Shown here: piece after piece, positions 1 to 7,396 of the stretch
How the letters are laid out: each line of letters opens with the position of its first letter
How positions within the stretch are numbered: position 1 is the first letter of the stretch
Assembly: GCA_027307405.1 (NCBI GenBank)
Contig: DAHUXA010000013.1
Coordinates: forward strand, 1-39,371
Source of the DNA: Hyphomicrobiales bacterium
GTDB taxonomy: Bacteria; Pseudomonadota; Alphaproteobacteria; Rhizobiales; Xanthobacteraceae
Length of the DNA stretch: 39,371 nt
Direction of reading: 5' to 3'
Position numbers and translations under genes: made by a program
Notes under the pieces: generated by a model
Database searches by the model: none
The model's input: the letters and a program-made list of their open reading frames with translations, nothing else
What the model was told of the DNA's origin: nothing

Positions 1-1
1 G

Positions 2-1125
2 AGCGGCGGGCGGCCGCGCTGGACGCCCCGCGATTACGCCGCGCTCGCGCGCGAAGGCTATGCGCGCAACGCCATCGTCTATCGCGCGGTGCGGCTGATC
101 GCCGAAAGCGTAGGTGCGCTGTCGTTCGTTCTCTATGAGGGAACCGCCGAACGCGATGTGCATCCTCTGCTCGATCTGATCCGGCGGCCCAACCCGCGGC
201 AGGACGGCGCATCGTTTCTCGAAAGCATTGCCTCGCATCTTCTGCTTGCCGGCAATGCCTATATCGAAGCCGTCGGTATCGGCGGGATTGGCGGGGAGGG
301 CGATGCGCAGGTGCGCGAGCTTTACACGCTGCGACCCGATCGCATGAAGCTCGTGCCCGGCGCGGACGGCTGGCCGCAAGCTTACGACTATACCGTGGCG
401 GGTTCGAGCGTGCGCTTCGATCAGAGCGCGATGCTGCCGCCGATTTTGCACCTGACGTTTTTCAATCCGCTCGACGATCATTACGGCTTGAGCCCGCTCG
501 AAGCCGCCGCGGTTGCGGTCGACACGCACAATGCGGCGGCGGCCTGGAACAAGGCGCTGCCGACAATGCGGCGCGGCCTTCCGGCGCCCTGGTCTATGAC
601 GGCCCCGATGGCGCGGCACTGTCGGCGCTGCAATATGAACGGCTGAAGAACGAATTCGCCGAGCATTATCAGGGCATGAGCAATGCCGGGCGTCCGCTGG
701 TGCTCGAAGGCGGGCTCGACTGGAAGCCGATGTCGCTGTCACCCGGCGACATGGATTTTCTCAACGCGAAGCACGCGGCCGCGCGCGAGATCGCGCTCGC
801 GTTCGGAGTGCCGCCGATGCTGCTGGCGATTCCCGGCGACAATACTTATTCGAACTACCAGGAAGCCAATCGCGTATTCTGGCGCCAGAGCGTGCTGCCG
901 CTGGCGGGGCGCATTGCCTGTGCGCTGACGCATTGGCTGTCGCCCGTGTTCGGCGATGCCCTGATGCTCGCCGCCGATACCGACAGGATCGAGGCTCTGA
1001 GCCCCGATCGCGCGGCATTGTGGGAGCGCGTCAGCAAGGCACCGTTCCTCAGCGTCAACGAGAAGCGGCTGGCAACCGGTTACGGTCCGGTCGAAGGCGG
1101 CGACGTGTTCCATCCGCCGCAATAG
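2..1125 (+). pseudogene. HK97-family phage/GTA portal protein, 5'-truncated by window edge and frameshifted
   Basis: Portal proteins form the dodecameric DNA entry ring of tailed-phage and gene transfer agent heads. The reading frame is open from base 2 and encodes the portal N-terminal half (YARNAIVYRAVRLIAE, LLLAGNAYIE, HLTFFNPLDDHYGLSPLEAA). It then moves to the next frame near 556-562, where the text resumes with GALVYDGPDG, LDWKPMSLSP, AREIALAFGVPPMLL and NYQEANRVFWRQ up to a stop at 1125. A single lost T (gcgctgCTCgac read as gcgctgCCgac) would explain the break, because restoring it gives one continuous portal. The C-terminal half alone from the ATG at 676 lacks the ring-forming N-terminus. 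The start codon is outside the window. A sequencing or assembly error cannot be excluded, but the neighbouring head genes are also damaged. Confidence 0.85.
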
Positions 1126-1207
1126 GAACAAACGTCAAGCACCCGCCGTTCTTATTCCCGGAGCCTTGCACCGCGAGGCATCAACGAATGGAACTTGAGG
1201 TGGAACT

Positions 1208-1735
1208 ATGATCACGAAAACGGCAATGCTGGCCTTCGGATTGGCGGCCGCGCTGGTCGCGACCGGCGCGATGGCGCAAACCAGACAGGCCGACAAGGAT
1301 AGCCGGACATTCATCAAGGCGGCGATCCAGGGCGACATCGCCGAAGTCGATGTCGGCAAGCTCGCGCAGGAAAAAGGCCAGAGCGACGCCGTGAAACAAT
1401 TCGGCGCCATGCTGGTGAAGGATCACGGCGAGCACAAAGCCAAGGCGGAAGAAGTGGCGACCCAGCTTGGCGTTACCCCGCCGACCGGTTCGAGCGTGGG
1501 AGAAAAATTGACCTACGCGAAGCTGAAGGTGCTGTCGGGCGCAATGTTCGATCGCTCGTTCGCGAAGTCGATGGTCAAGGATCATCAGGACGACATCAAG
1601 GAATACCAGAAGGAATCGTCAAAGAGCGACGCGGCCGGCCAGCTGGCCAAGGAAACGCTCCCTGTGCTGCGGAAGCATCTCGAAGCGGCGCAGTCTCTCG
1701 AGAAGCAAGTCGCGCAGAAACAATCTTCACGCTGA
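1208..1735 (+). CDS. DUF4142 domain-containing secreted protein
   Basis: This 175-residue protein has a Sec signal peptide (about residues 1-23, ending AMAQ) followed by a mostly helical DUF4142 (PF13628) domain. Family hallmarks are visible: an early FIKAAIQGDIAEVDVGKLAQEK helix with alternating acidic and Lys residues, VKQFGAMLVKDHGEH, and a second related helix pair (FAKSMVKDHQDDI). The two VKDH motifs point to the ferritin-like internal duplication of this family. The biochemical role is unknown; members are periplasmic and often stress-associated. The ATG at 1208 follows GAGGTGG at a good distance. A strong terminator follows at 1794. It is the first gene of the block inserted between the portal and the other head genes. 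Confidence 0.85.
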   Translation: MITKTAMLAFGLAAALVATGAMAQTRQADKDSRTFIKAAIQGDIAEVDVGKLAQEKGQSDAVKQFGAMLVKDHGEHKAKAEEVATQLGVTPPTGSSVGEKLTYAKLKVLSGAMFDRSFAKSMVKDHQDDIKEYQKESSKSDAAGQLAKETLPVLRKHLEAAQSLEKQVAQKQSSR

Positions 1736-1793
1736 AGCCTTGCCGTGCGCCCGTTTCCGTTTGGGCGGGAATGAACGACACGACAGGTTTCAA

Positions 1794-1837
1794 ATGACGC
1801 CCGTTGCTGGTCCCCGCAGCCGGGCGTCATTTTTTTG
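1794..1837 (+). terminator. Rho-independent terminator of the DUF4142 gene
   Basis: A perfect 10-bp stem (ATGACGCCCG with CGGGCGTCAT) encloses a 17-nt loop that holds a further GCTG/CAGC pairing. A run of T follows directly at 1830-1837. It lies 58 bases after the DUF4142 stop and just before the convergent gene that ends at 1854. Confidence 0.85.
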
Positions 1838-1853
1838 GAAGTCAAAGCGTTCG

Positions 1854-2207
1854 CTAGAACTTGCTGGGGTTCGCCCACCGCGCCTTGAGCTCTTTCATGG
1901 CTTGCTCGCGGCTCACGGCATAGCCGCGATTTTCGTTGCTGTCCGGGCGCGCGGTGATCACCCAGAACCACGGCATGCCTTGCGGTGCCTGCGCCGAGAG
2001 GGTGATGCGGCCGACGGGCCGACGGCCCTCAAACACCTCGTAGTCGTCGGATGACCATTCACCATCGCGGGTATTGACGACGTGCGCGACCGTCAACTTG
2101 TTGACGTCAACGGGGCGCGCAGGTTTGGCCGCTCTGGGAGCCGGGGGGTGGCCGGCACTTCCGCGCAGCGGAATAAAAAAAGGACCGTCCTCGTCCGAGG
2201 AAATCAT
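1854..2207 (-). CDS. Conserved hypothetical protein (rhizobial small soluble protein)
   Basis: 117 residues with no signal peptide and no membrane segment. After a Pro/Ala-rich N-terminus (about residues 15-35) comes a compact part with WSSDDYEVFEGRRPVGRI, PWFWVITARP and RGYAVSREQAMKELKARW. This resembles a small family of uncharacterised rhizobial proteins in which a DYEV..G..VGRI strand pair is followed by PWFW and a closing helix. No catalytic motif is seen. The ATG at 2207 has no clear ribosome-binding site, so translation could begin further in, for example near residue 33. It converges on the DUF4142 gene across the terminator. Confidence 0.65.
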   Translation of the reverse strand: MISSDEDGPFFIPLRGSAGHPPAPRAAKPARPVDVNKLTVAHVVNTRDGEWSSDDYEVFEGRRPVGRITLSAQAPQGMPWFWVITARPDSNENRGYAVSREQAMKELKARWANPSKF

Positions 2208-2277
2208 TGCGATTATTCAATCACAGGTACGCAGCCCTTGCCAATTCCCCTGCAGCAGCATGCTGCGGCGCGGTGGC

Positions 2278-3261
2278 CTACTCGAAAACCTCGTCGGCAG
2301 CGATCACCAGGCCCGGCGGCACGGTAATGCCGAGGGCCTTGGCGGTCTTGAGATTGATGTACATCTCGACTTTCGAGGATCGCTGCACCGGCAATTCGGC
2401 CGCCTTCTCGCCGGTCAGGATGCGGCCGGTATAGACGCCGGCAAGCAAATAGGAATCAGCCACGCTTCCTCCGTAGCTGAACAATCCACCGGCCGCCGCG
2501 AACTCGCGCCCGTTGGAGATGGTGGGCACGCCGTGGCGCATACTGATTGCCGCGAATTGCGCGGTTTCGCTCAGGAAGAATGAATCGCCGGCGCCGATGA
2601 CGAGTCCGCCGGCCCCTTTGGGCAGGCTCGCGACGGCTTTTTCAAAGTCGGCCTCGGTGCTGGCCTCCAGGATCCGCAGTTGCAGCCCAAGCGCGCGGGC
2701 CGCTTCCTGCGCGTCCCGGGTTTGGACTGCGGCAACGCGGGGATTGGTTGGATTGACGGCGAGGGCGATGGTGCTCGCCTTAGGCAGCAACTGATGCATC
2801 AGCTCAAGTCTTTTCGGCCCGAGTTCCATGTTCAGTTGTGTCGCACCGGTCATATTGCCGCCGGGCCGCGCGAGGCTGGCGACGAGGCCGAGACTGACCG
2901 GGTCGCTGGCGGTGGTGAACACAATCGGGATCGTCGTCGTGGCCGCTTTTGCCGCAAGCGCGGCCGGCGTGCTGGTGGCCGCGATGACGGCTACCCGCCG
3001 GCGGATCAGATCGGCGGCCAGCTCCGGCAGCCGATCGTAATGGCCTTCCGCCCAGCGATACTCGACCGTGACATTCTGGCCTTCGATGAAACCCATCGAA
3101 TTCAGGCCGCGGCGGAACTCGCGTAGGAAACGCGCGTAGCTTTCCGCTGAAGCCCCGTTGAGGAAGCCGACCACGGGCATCGTCGTGTGCTGTGCGCGCG
3201 CTGCGAGTGGCCAGGCCGCCGCTGCGCCGCCGAGAAGGGTCAGGAACTCGCGTCGTTGCAT
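2278..3261 (-). CDS. Tat-exported ABC transporter substrate-binding protein (PF04392/COG2984), copy 1
   Basis: A 327-residue periplasmic binding protein. The leader MQRREFLTLLGG...AARAQ has the RRxFL twin-arginine core, so Tat export is likely. The mature part follows the PF04392 pattern: [79 protein letters not shown] and a closing ADEVFE. Family members bind amino acids or other small ligands for ABC uptake (TrpX-type), but the ligand cannot be read from sequence. There is no permease or ATPase gene nearby, so it is an orphan. I chose the ATG of MQRREF over one four codons upstream because it starts the Tat motif and has a G-rich site in front. Confidence 0.9.
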   Translation of the reverse strand: MQRREFLTLLGGAAAAWPLAARAQHTTMPVVGFLNGASAESYARFLREFRRGLNSMGFIEGQNVTVEYRWAEGHYDRLPELAADLIRRRVAVIAATSTPAALAAKAATTTIPIVFTTASDPVSLGLVASLARPGGNMTGATQLNMELGPKRLELMHQLLPKASTIALAVNPTNPRVAAVQTRDAQEAARALGLQLRILEASTEADFEKAVASLPKGAGGLVIGAGDSFFLSETAQFAAISMRHGVPTISNGREFAAAGGLFSYGGSVADSYLLAGVYTGRILTGEKAAELPVQRSSKVEMYINLKTAKALGITVPPGLVIAADEVFE

Positions 3262-3402
3262 CAGCCCCCGCAAACATTACGCTTCCGGCAATGTTGAACC
3301 ATAACAGACTACCGGACTGGCCGTCCCGGCTTCATTTAAAGTCGCCACGATCCATGCTTATCTTGCCAGGTGGCCTGTGCCGTTTGAGCGGGAGAGGCGC
3401 AA

Positions 3403-4215
3403 ATGGTCACGAGTGACAAGCTGTTCGCGGGATCAATCCCTGAGATCTACGATCGCTATCTGGTCCCCCTGATCTTCGAATCTTACGCAAGCGACCTCGG
3501 AGGCAGGTTGGCCAAAGCCAACCCGAAAGACGTGCTGGAGACGGCGGCAGGAACGGGAGTTCTCACGCGTGCGATGGCGTCGCGGCTTCCGGAGTCCGCG
3601 CACATCGTTGCAACCGATCTCAACCAGCCGATGCTCGATCACGCCAAGATGCGGCAGTCTGGTAAGGGCCGGGTCGAGTGGAAGCAAGCCGATGCGCTTG
3701 CGCTGCCGTTCAAGGACCAAAGCTTTGATGCCGTGGCCTGCCAGTTCGGCGTCATGTTTTTCCCTGATAGGATCAAGGGCTACAAGGAAGCGCGCCGGGC
3801 GCTGAAGCCCGGTAGTCATTTCCTTTTCAGCGTGTGGGATCGTATTTCGGAAAACGACTTCGCCGACACGGTGACCGAAGCTCTGGCAACGGTCTTTCCG
3901 GACGATTCACCTCGTTTCCTGGCCCGCACGCCGCACGGCTACCACGATGCCGAGCAGATTCGAGCAGACTTGGGTGCCGCGGGATTTACCAAGGTATCGA
4001 TCGAAGCCGTGGACGCACGAAGCAAGGCGCCATCGCCGCTCGACGCCGCGGTCGCCTACTGTCAGGGCACGCCGCTGAGAAATGAAATCGAAGCGCGCAA
4101 TAGGTCGCGACTGGACGAGGCCACGACCAAGGCGGCTGAAGCCCTGGCGCGCAGGTTTGGAAACGGCCCTGTCGACGGGCGCATCCGGGCTCTCGTGATC
4201 ACGGCGATACAGTAA
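3403..4215 (+). CDS. Class I SAM-dependent methyltransferase
   Basis: 270 residues, Rossmann-type methyltransferase of the ubiE/Methyltransf_11 kind. Motif I is VLETAAGTGVLTR (about residues 44-56), the acidic residue ending strand beta2 is in VATDLN, motif II is WKQADALALPF with FDAVACQFGVMFF as motif III, and ARRALKPGSHFLFSVWD is the post-motif. The C-terminal part (YHDAEQIRADLGAAGFTKV) is typical of small-molecule methyltransferases. Substrate unknown. The ATG follows GGGAGAGG. The gene appears intact and is part of the insert separating the portal from the other phage-head genes; it diverges from the binding protein at 2278-3261. Confidence 0.9.
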   Translation: MVTSDKLFAGSIPEIYDRYLVPLIFESYASDLGGRLAKANPKDVLETAAGTGVLTRAMASRLPESAHIVATDLNQPMLDHAKMRQSGKGRVEWKQADALALPFKDQSFDAVACQFGVMFFPDRIKGYKEARRALKPGSHFLFSVWDRISENDFADTVTEALATVFPDDSPRFLARTPHGYHDAEQIRADLGAAGFTKVSIEAVDARSKAPSPLDAAVAYCQGTPLRNEIEARNRSRLDEATTKAAEALARRFGNGPVDGRIRALVITAIQ

Positions 4216-4247
4216 TCGCGGCAATACCCGCTTCAAGCGCGGTCGTC

Positions 4248-4433
4248 ATGACTGATCTCATCCGCATCTTCACCGAGCGCGGCGACCTCGCGCATGTGGC
4301 CCTGCTGTTGTGGGCGATGTCGGCGAGCGCGCTCGCCTGGTTTGCGTTGCGCGAACTCACCGCCGCCAGCCGCCGTTTCGACGATTTCGTGCGCGAGCTC
4401 GCGCGCTTCAACGAGCTTTTCGGAGACCACTGA
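4248..4433 (+). CDS. Small single-span membrane protein of the GTA/phage head module
   Basis: 61 residues. One hydrophobic segment (ALLLWAMSASALAWFAL, about residues 18-34) is followed by an amphipathic helix rich in Arg, Phe and Glu (RRFDDFVRELARFNELF). It has no known domain. Its place, just before the prohead protease and originally just after the portal, matches the short gene (orfg3.5 position) found between portal and protease in gene transfer agent clusters; that assignment is inferred from position only. Its stop overlaps the next start as TGATG, which suggests translational coupling. Confidence 0.6.
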   Translation: MTDLIRIFTERGDLAHVALLLWAMSASALAWFALRELTAASRRFDDFVRELARFNELFGDH

Positions 4434-4594
4434 TGGAAACGTTCAATCTTGTGCTGCGCTCTGTCCGTCGCGAGACCGAAGAGCGGCGCGATCACCTCGA
4501 TATATTCCGCGAATTTCTCAACCATCTTGACCTCGCGTCTCGTGGTCGAAACGACAAGACGGCGGCGTCAAACGAAATGCGCACCAAGCGCTAG
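4433..4594 (+). CDS. Small hypothetical protein, translationally coupled
   Basis: 53 residues beginning METFNLVLRSVRRETEERRD and ending in a Lys/Arg-rich tail. The ATG overlaps the stop of the upstream small membrane protein (TGATG). The charged, helical composition suggests a short coiled or structural peptide. I know no family for it. The tail runs into the region where the palindromic repeat begins, so its C-terminus may have been altered by the insertion. Confidence 0.45.
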   Translation: METFNLVLRSVRRETEERRDHLDIFREFLNHLDLASRGRNDKTAASNEMRTKR

Positions 4595-4614
4595 TCAGGC
4601 ACCGTTTCTCCACT

Positions 4615-4704
4615 CGTCATGGCCGGGCTTGACCCGGCCATCCATGAGAACTCGCCGTAAGCGGAAACGCATCATGGACTCGCGGGTCAAGCCCGCGGGT
4701 GACG
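4615..4704. repeat. REP-like inverted pair of palindromes
   Basis: Two 32-bp arms (4615-4646 and 4673-4704) are inverted copies of each other. Each contains its own inner palindrome, GCCGGGCTTGACCCGGC in the first and CGCGGGTCAAGCCCGCG in the second, and the outer ends are CGTCA and TGACG. A 26-base spacer separates them. This matches the dispersed palindromic elements common in intergenic DNA of Bradyrhizobium-like genomes. It fills the gap between the small coupled ORF and the prohead protease. Confidence 0.85.
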
Positions 4705-4734
4705 GCCGAATTTTGCTCACGGCTGAGAATTTTT

Positions 4735-5358
4735 ATGCTCGCACCTTTATCCGAACCCACGGCCGCGTCTGTTTTCGCGCCGCGCACCACCATCGAAGCA
4801 GACGGCACCGTCGAGGGCTATGCCAGCCTGTTCGGCGAGATCGATCAGGCGCGCGACATGGTAATGCGCGGCGCCTTTGCCGACACGATCATCGCGCGCG
4901 GCGTCCGGCGCGTCCCGATGCTGTTCCAGCACGATCCTTCCGAGCCGGTCGGCATCTGGCTCGACTTGCGCGAGGATCATCGCGGCCTCTTTGCGCGCGG
5001 GCGCCTCATTCCGGAGGTGGCGCGCGGACGCGAACTGCTGTCACTTTTGCGGGCGGGCGCCATCGACGGTCTCTCGATCGGATTCCGCACGGCGAAGGCG
5101 CATATCGATCCGAAGACCCGCATTCGCCGGATCTACGCGGTGGACTTGTGGGAAATCTCCATCGTCACGTTCCCCATGCTGACAGGCGCACGCGTACGGG
5201 CCGTGAAGCACTCATACGCCCGCACGCGGGCCGAAAGGGAGTGGGCGACGGTGATGGGCGCTCCCAAGGTCGCGTTGCCGAGCGCGTTGCGACGCGGCCC
5301 TCGACAAAAATCCAAAGATTGCCGACGCTCTTTATGGCCGCGGTCTGGCAAAGCGTAA
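4735..5358 (+). CDS. HK97-family prohead protease (GTA/phage), abnormal C-terminus
   Basis: Prohead proteases (Peptidase S78) cleave scaffold and capsid during head maturation. The first ~155 residues fit well: GTVEGYASLFGEIDQARD, FQHDPSEPVG with the likely catalytic His, DGLSIGFRT with the Ser, and DLWEISIVTFPML with the acidic residue. After ARVRAVKH the sequence loses family character and runs through the fused tetratricopeptide fragment in a wrong frame, ending in an Arg-rich tail. The ATG at 4735 (MLAPLSEP) was preferred over one at 4699 because the latter lies in the palindromic repeat. The major capsid gene expected downstream is missing, so even an active enzyme would lack its substrate here. 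Confidence 0.8.
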   Translation: MLAPLSEPTAASVFAPRTTIEADGTVEGYASLFGEIDQARDMVMRGAFADTIIARGVRRVPMLFQHDPSEPVGIWLDLREDHRGLFARGRLIPEVARGRELLSLLRAGAIDGLSIGFRTAKAHIDPKTRIRRIYAVDLWEISIVTFPMLTGARVRAVKHSYARTRAEREWATVMGAPKVALPSALRRGPRQKSKDCRRSLWPRSGKA

Positions 5359-5452
5359 GCAAGGTGATGCCGGCGCTGATGCCGACATTGGCGCGGCTGA
5401 GGCGGCAAAGTCGGCCATCGCCACCGAATTTGCGCGCTTCGGCGTGCAGTAA
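5285..5452 (+). pseudogene. C-terminal fragment of a tetratricopeptide-repeat protein
   Basis: In a frame different from the protease, the bases from about 5288 encode CDAALDKNPKIADALYGRG, LAKRKQGDAGADADI and then EFARFGVQ before a stop at 5450-5452. This is the last TPR helix pair and tail of rhizobial TPR proteins (compare the ALYGRGIAK...GD...GEADI..A pattern). No N-terminal part is present. It is fused to the end of the prohead protease reading region, marking a deletion or recombination junction near 5280. Confidence 0.7.
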
Positions 5453-5556
5453 ATCTGATCAGAATCGCACAGGTCTTTTCATGGCCTGGGGCCATCGCCA
5501 GCACCCTTCGATGTGCTAGGATACCAAGACCAACAATTCATCTAGCCCGGGCAAAC

Positions 5557-5733
5557 ATGAGACGGCGGGATTTCATCACGCTTCTCGGCGGAGCGGCGGC
5601 CATTTGGCCGCTACAGACGCGCGCACAACAATCCACCACGGTACGACGAGATGCATGGTTGGGAATTGGGACGGTGTTAGTAGTACGATGCTTTGTCCTG
5701 AGCCTTGGGGCGGGGTACAATGCGGCGGCGTGA
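5557..5733 (+). pseudogene. Truncated PF04392 substrate-binding protein (leader only)
   Basis: The ATG at 5557 starts a typical Tat leader, MRRRDFITLLGG...RAQQST, of the PF04392 binding protein family. After about 30 codons the similarity stops and unrelated sequence leads to a TGA at 5731, overlapping the start of the intact copy at 5720. The mature domain has been deleted. It probably represents an earlier tandem copy whose body was lost. Confidence 0.75.
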
Positions 5734-6703
5734 ATTTCTAGGGTTGCTCGGTGCGACGGTCGCGCTCCCGATTGCGGCGCGCGCGCAGCAAGCCGGCAAA
5801 GTCTATCGGATTGGATTGCTCAGCGGTTCATCGGCCATAGGCCCTCTGGATGCGCGCAGCAAGTCGCTTACGTCGGGTCTGGCCAAACGCGGATTTGTTG
5901 AAGGACGCAACATCGCTTTTGAGCAGCGATGGGCGGATGGCCACCTCGACCGGCTTGACGCGTTTGCGGCTGAACTCAACACCGCCAAAGTCGATGTCAT
6001 CGTGACATACGGCTATCCGGCTGCTCTCGCTGCCAAAACCTCTGCTAATGGTACGCCGATCGTCATTTCAGGAGCCGGCGATCCGGTTGCCACGGGCCTG
6101 GTTGAAGGTCTGTCGCGGCCAGGAGGCAATCTTACCGGCGTCACCGAGGTATCCACCGAACTCAGCGCCAAGCGCCTCGAAATTCTCAGGGACGCGGTGC
6201 CCAATCTCCGTGTTGTCGCGATGCTGTGGAACGCAGCGGATCTCGGCATGACGTTGCGCTATCGCGCGGCGGAAGATGCCGCCCGCGTGCTTGGGGTCAA
6301 GGTTCAGACTTTGGGCGTTCGCGAGCCCAATGATTTTGATGAGGCGTTTGCCGCGATGACGCGTCAACCGCCTGATGCCATCCTGATGGTGTCCGATGCC
6401 CTCACAGTCCTCAACCGTAAGCGTGTCGTTGAATTCGCCGCAGCCAACCACCTGCCGACGATCTTTGAGACTGCCGCACTGGTGCGAGAAGGCGGTCTTA
6501 TGTCATACGGCCCCAAACAGAGCGACATCGGCGACCGCGTGGCTGAACTCGTTACGCATATCCTGCGCGGCACACGGCCAGCCGATCTGCCGCTTGAGTT
6601 GCCGACACGTTTCGAATTCGTCATCAACCTCAAGACCGCCAAGGCACTCGGCCTCACTCTGAGGCCGGCGCTGCTTGACCGTGCCGACGAGGTGATCGAA
6701 TAA
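5720..6703 (+). CDS. Tat-exported ABC transporter substrate-binding protein (PF04392), copy 2
   Basis: 327 residues: leader [12 protein letters not shown]...AARAQQ, then [101 protein letters not shown] and ADEVIE at the end. Compared with copy 1 the ligand-cleft residues differ (GAGDPVATGLVEG against TASDPVSLGLVAS), so ligand specificity may differ. It is on the same strand as the truncated leader at 5557, and its start codon lies within the tail of that fragment. No transport partner genes are adjacent. The ATG at 5720 begins the Tat motif; an upstream in-frame TTG at 5705 is less likely. Confidence 0.9.
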   Translation: MRRREFLGLLGATVALPIAARAQQAGKVYRIGLLSGSSAIGPLDARSKSLTSGLAKRGFVEGRNIAFEQRWADGHLDRLDAFAAELNTAKVDVIVTYGYPAALAAKTSANGTPIVISGAGDPVATGLVEGLSRPGGNLTGVTEVSTELSAKRLEILRDAVPNLRVVAMLWNAADLGMTLRYRAAEDAARVLGVKVQTLGVREPNDFDEAFAAMTRQPPDAILMVSDALTVLNRKRVVEFAAANHLPTIFETAALVREGGLMSYGPKQSDIGDRVAELVTHILRGTRPADLPLELPTRFEFVINLKTAKALGLTLRPALLDRADEVIE

Positions 6704-6837
6704 CGGCCGGTCGGCCAGCACCCCCGTGCGAGTTCCGCAAGCGTCCATTATTTTGTCCACAGTTGCACCGCGGTCATAGGAGCGGCGGCCAACGATCCTT
6801 ATGGTGTTAATCAAGCGGGCGGGGGGGCGCTCTGCTT

Positions 6838-6891
6838 GAAGCGGTCATCAGCCGTGGCAAACGCCACAATTGCCACGACTGAGACCGCTTC
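6838..6891. repeat. Long imperfect hairpin upstream of a Cys-rich secreted protein gene
   Basis: GAAGCGGTC-A-TCAG-C-CGTGGCAA pairs with TTGCCACG-A-CTGA-GACCGCTTC, giving about 22 paired bases with one mismatch and one bulge around a 9-nt loop. No T-run follows on either strand, so it is not a standard terminator. It lies in the 215-bp gap after the substrate-binding protein and 27 bases before the likely start of the next gene. It may be a transcript-leader structure or an isolated palindromic element. Confidence 0.6.
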
Positions 6892-6918
6892 CGTTCTGAC
6901 CGCCCGGCCGAGCATGGT

Positions 6919-7191
6919 TTGAACGCATTGAAAGCACTTACCCCGATAACGGTCGCTATGCTGAGTGCTTTGCTGTGCTCAACGGCTGTCGCCGAAACGA
7001 CTGAGGAGCGGCAGGCCTGCATCGGCGATGCATTCAGAGTGTGCTGGGCGGCCATTCCCAATCGCGACGATGTATTCCACTGTCTGTTGGGGAACCGGGC
7101 CCGGCTCACTCAGGCTTGCCGCGTGGTTATGGATCAGTACCGGCGCCCGCACCGAATTACGCGATCAGCGCGCGCTGCGCGCGTAGAGTGA
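6919..7191 (+). CDS. Small Cys-rich secreted protein
   Basis: 90 residues with a signal peptide (about 1-25, ...LLCSTAVAE). The mature part has evenly spaced cysteines: RQACIGDAFRVCWAAIP, VFHCLLGNRARLTQACR. This ACxxD.fr.C...IPn...v..Cl..n...L...Cr pattern resembles small rhizobial periplasmic proteins with cysteine-rich repeats; four mature cysteines could form two disulphides. Function unknown. There is no ATG at the N-terminus: TTG at 6919 or 6928 must serve, so the start is uncertain. The last ~15 residues (RITRSARAARVE) look less conserved. Confidence 0.6.
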   Translation: MNALKALTPITVAMLSALLCSTAVAETTEERQACIGDAFRVCWAAIPNRDDVFHCLLGNRARLTQACRVVMDQYRRPHRITRSARAARVE

Positions 7192-7396
7192 GGCCGAACG
7201 CCGATTGGTGCAAGGACGTTCGGGGTCCGTTACCCTCTGCGTGGCGTTGTCGCCATTCCGCCCACCAGATTGAGAAATACGATCGCGCGCAACTTCAGCA
7301 GCGCGCCGATGACTTTGATCGCGTGAGTTGGCGGGATGCAATGTCGGTTTAAGTCTGTACACTGCCCGGCCGCGTGAGCCTCGGAGGGATCGCTTT

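Noticed and set aside
4449-5519. A 356-codon plus-strand frame over the prohead protease region
   Set aside because: It is an Arg-rich out-of-frame shadow passing through the palindromic repeat, without any protein-like pattern.
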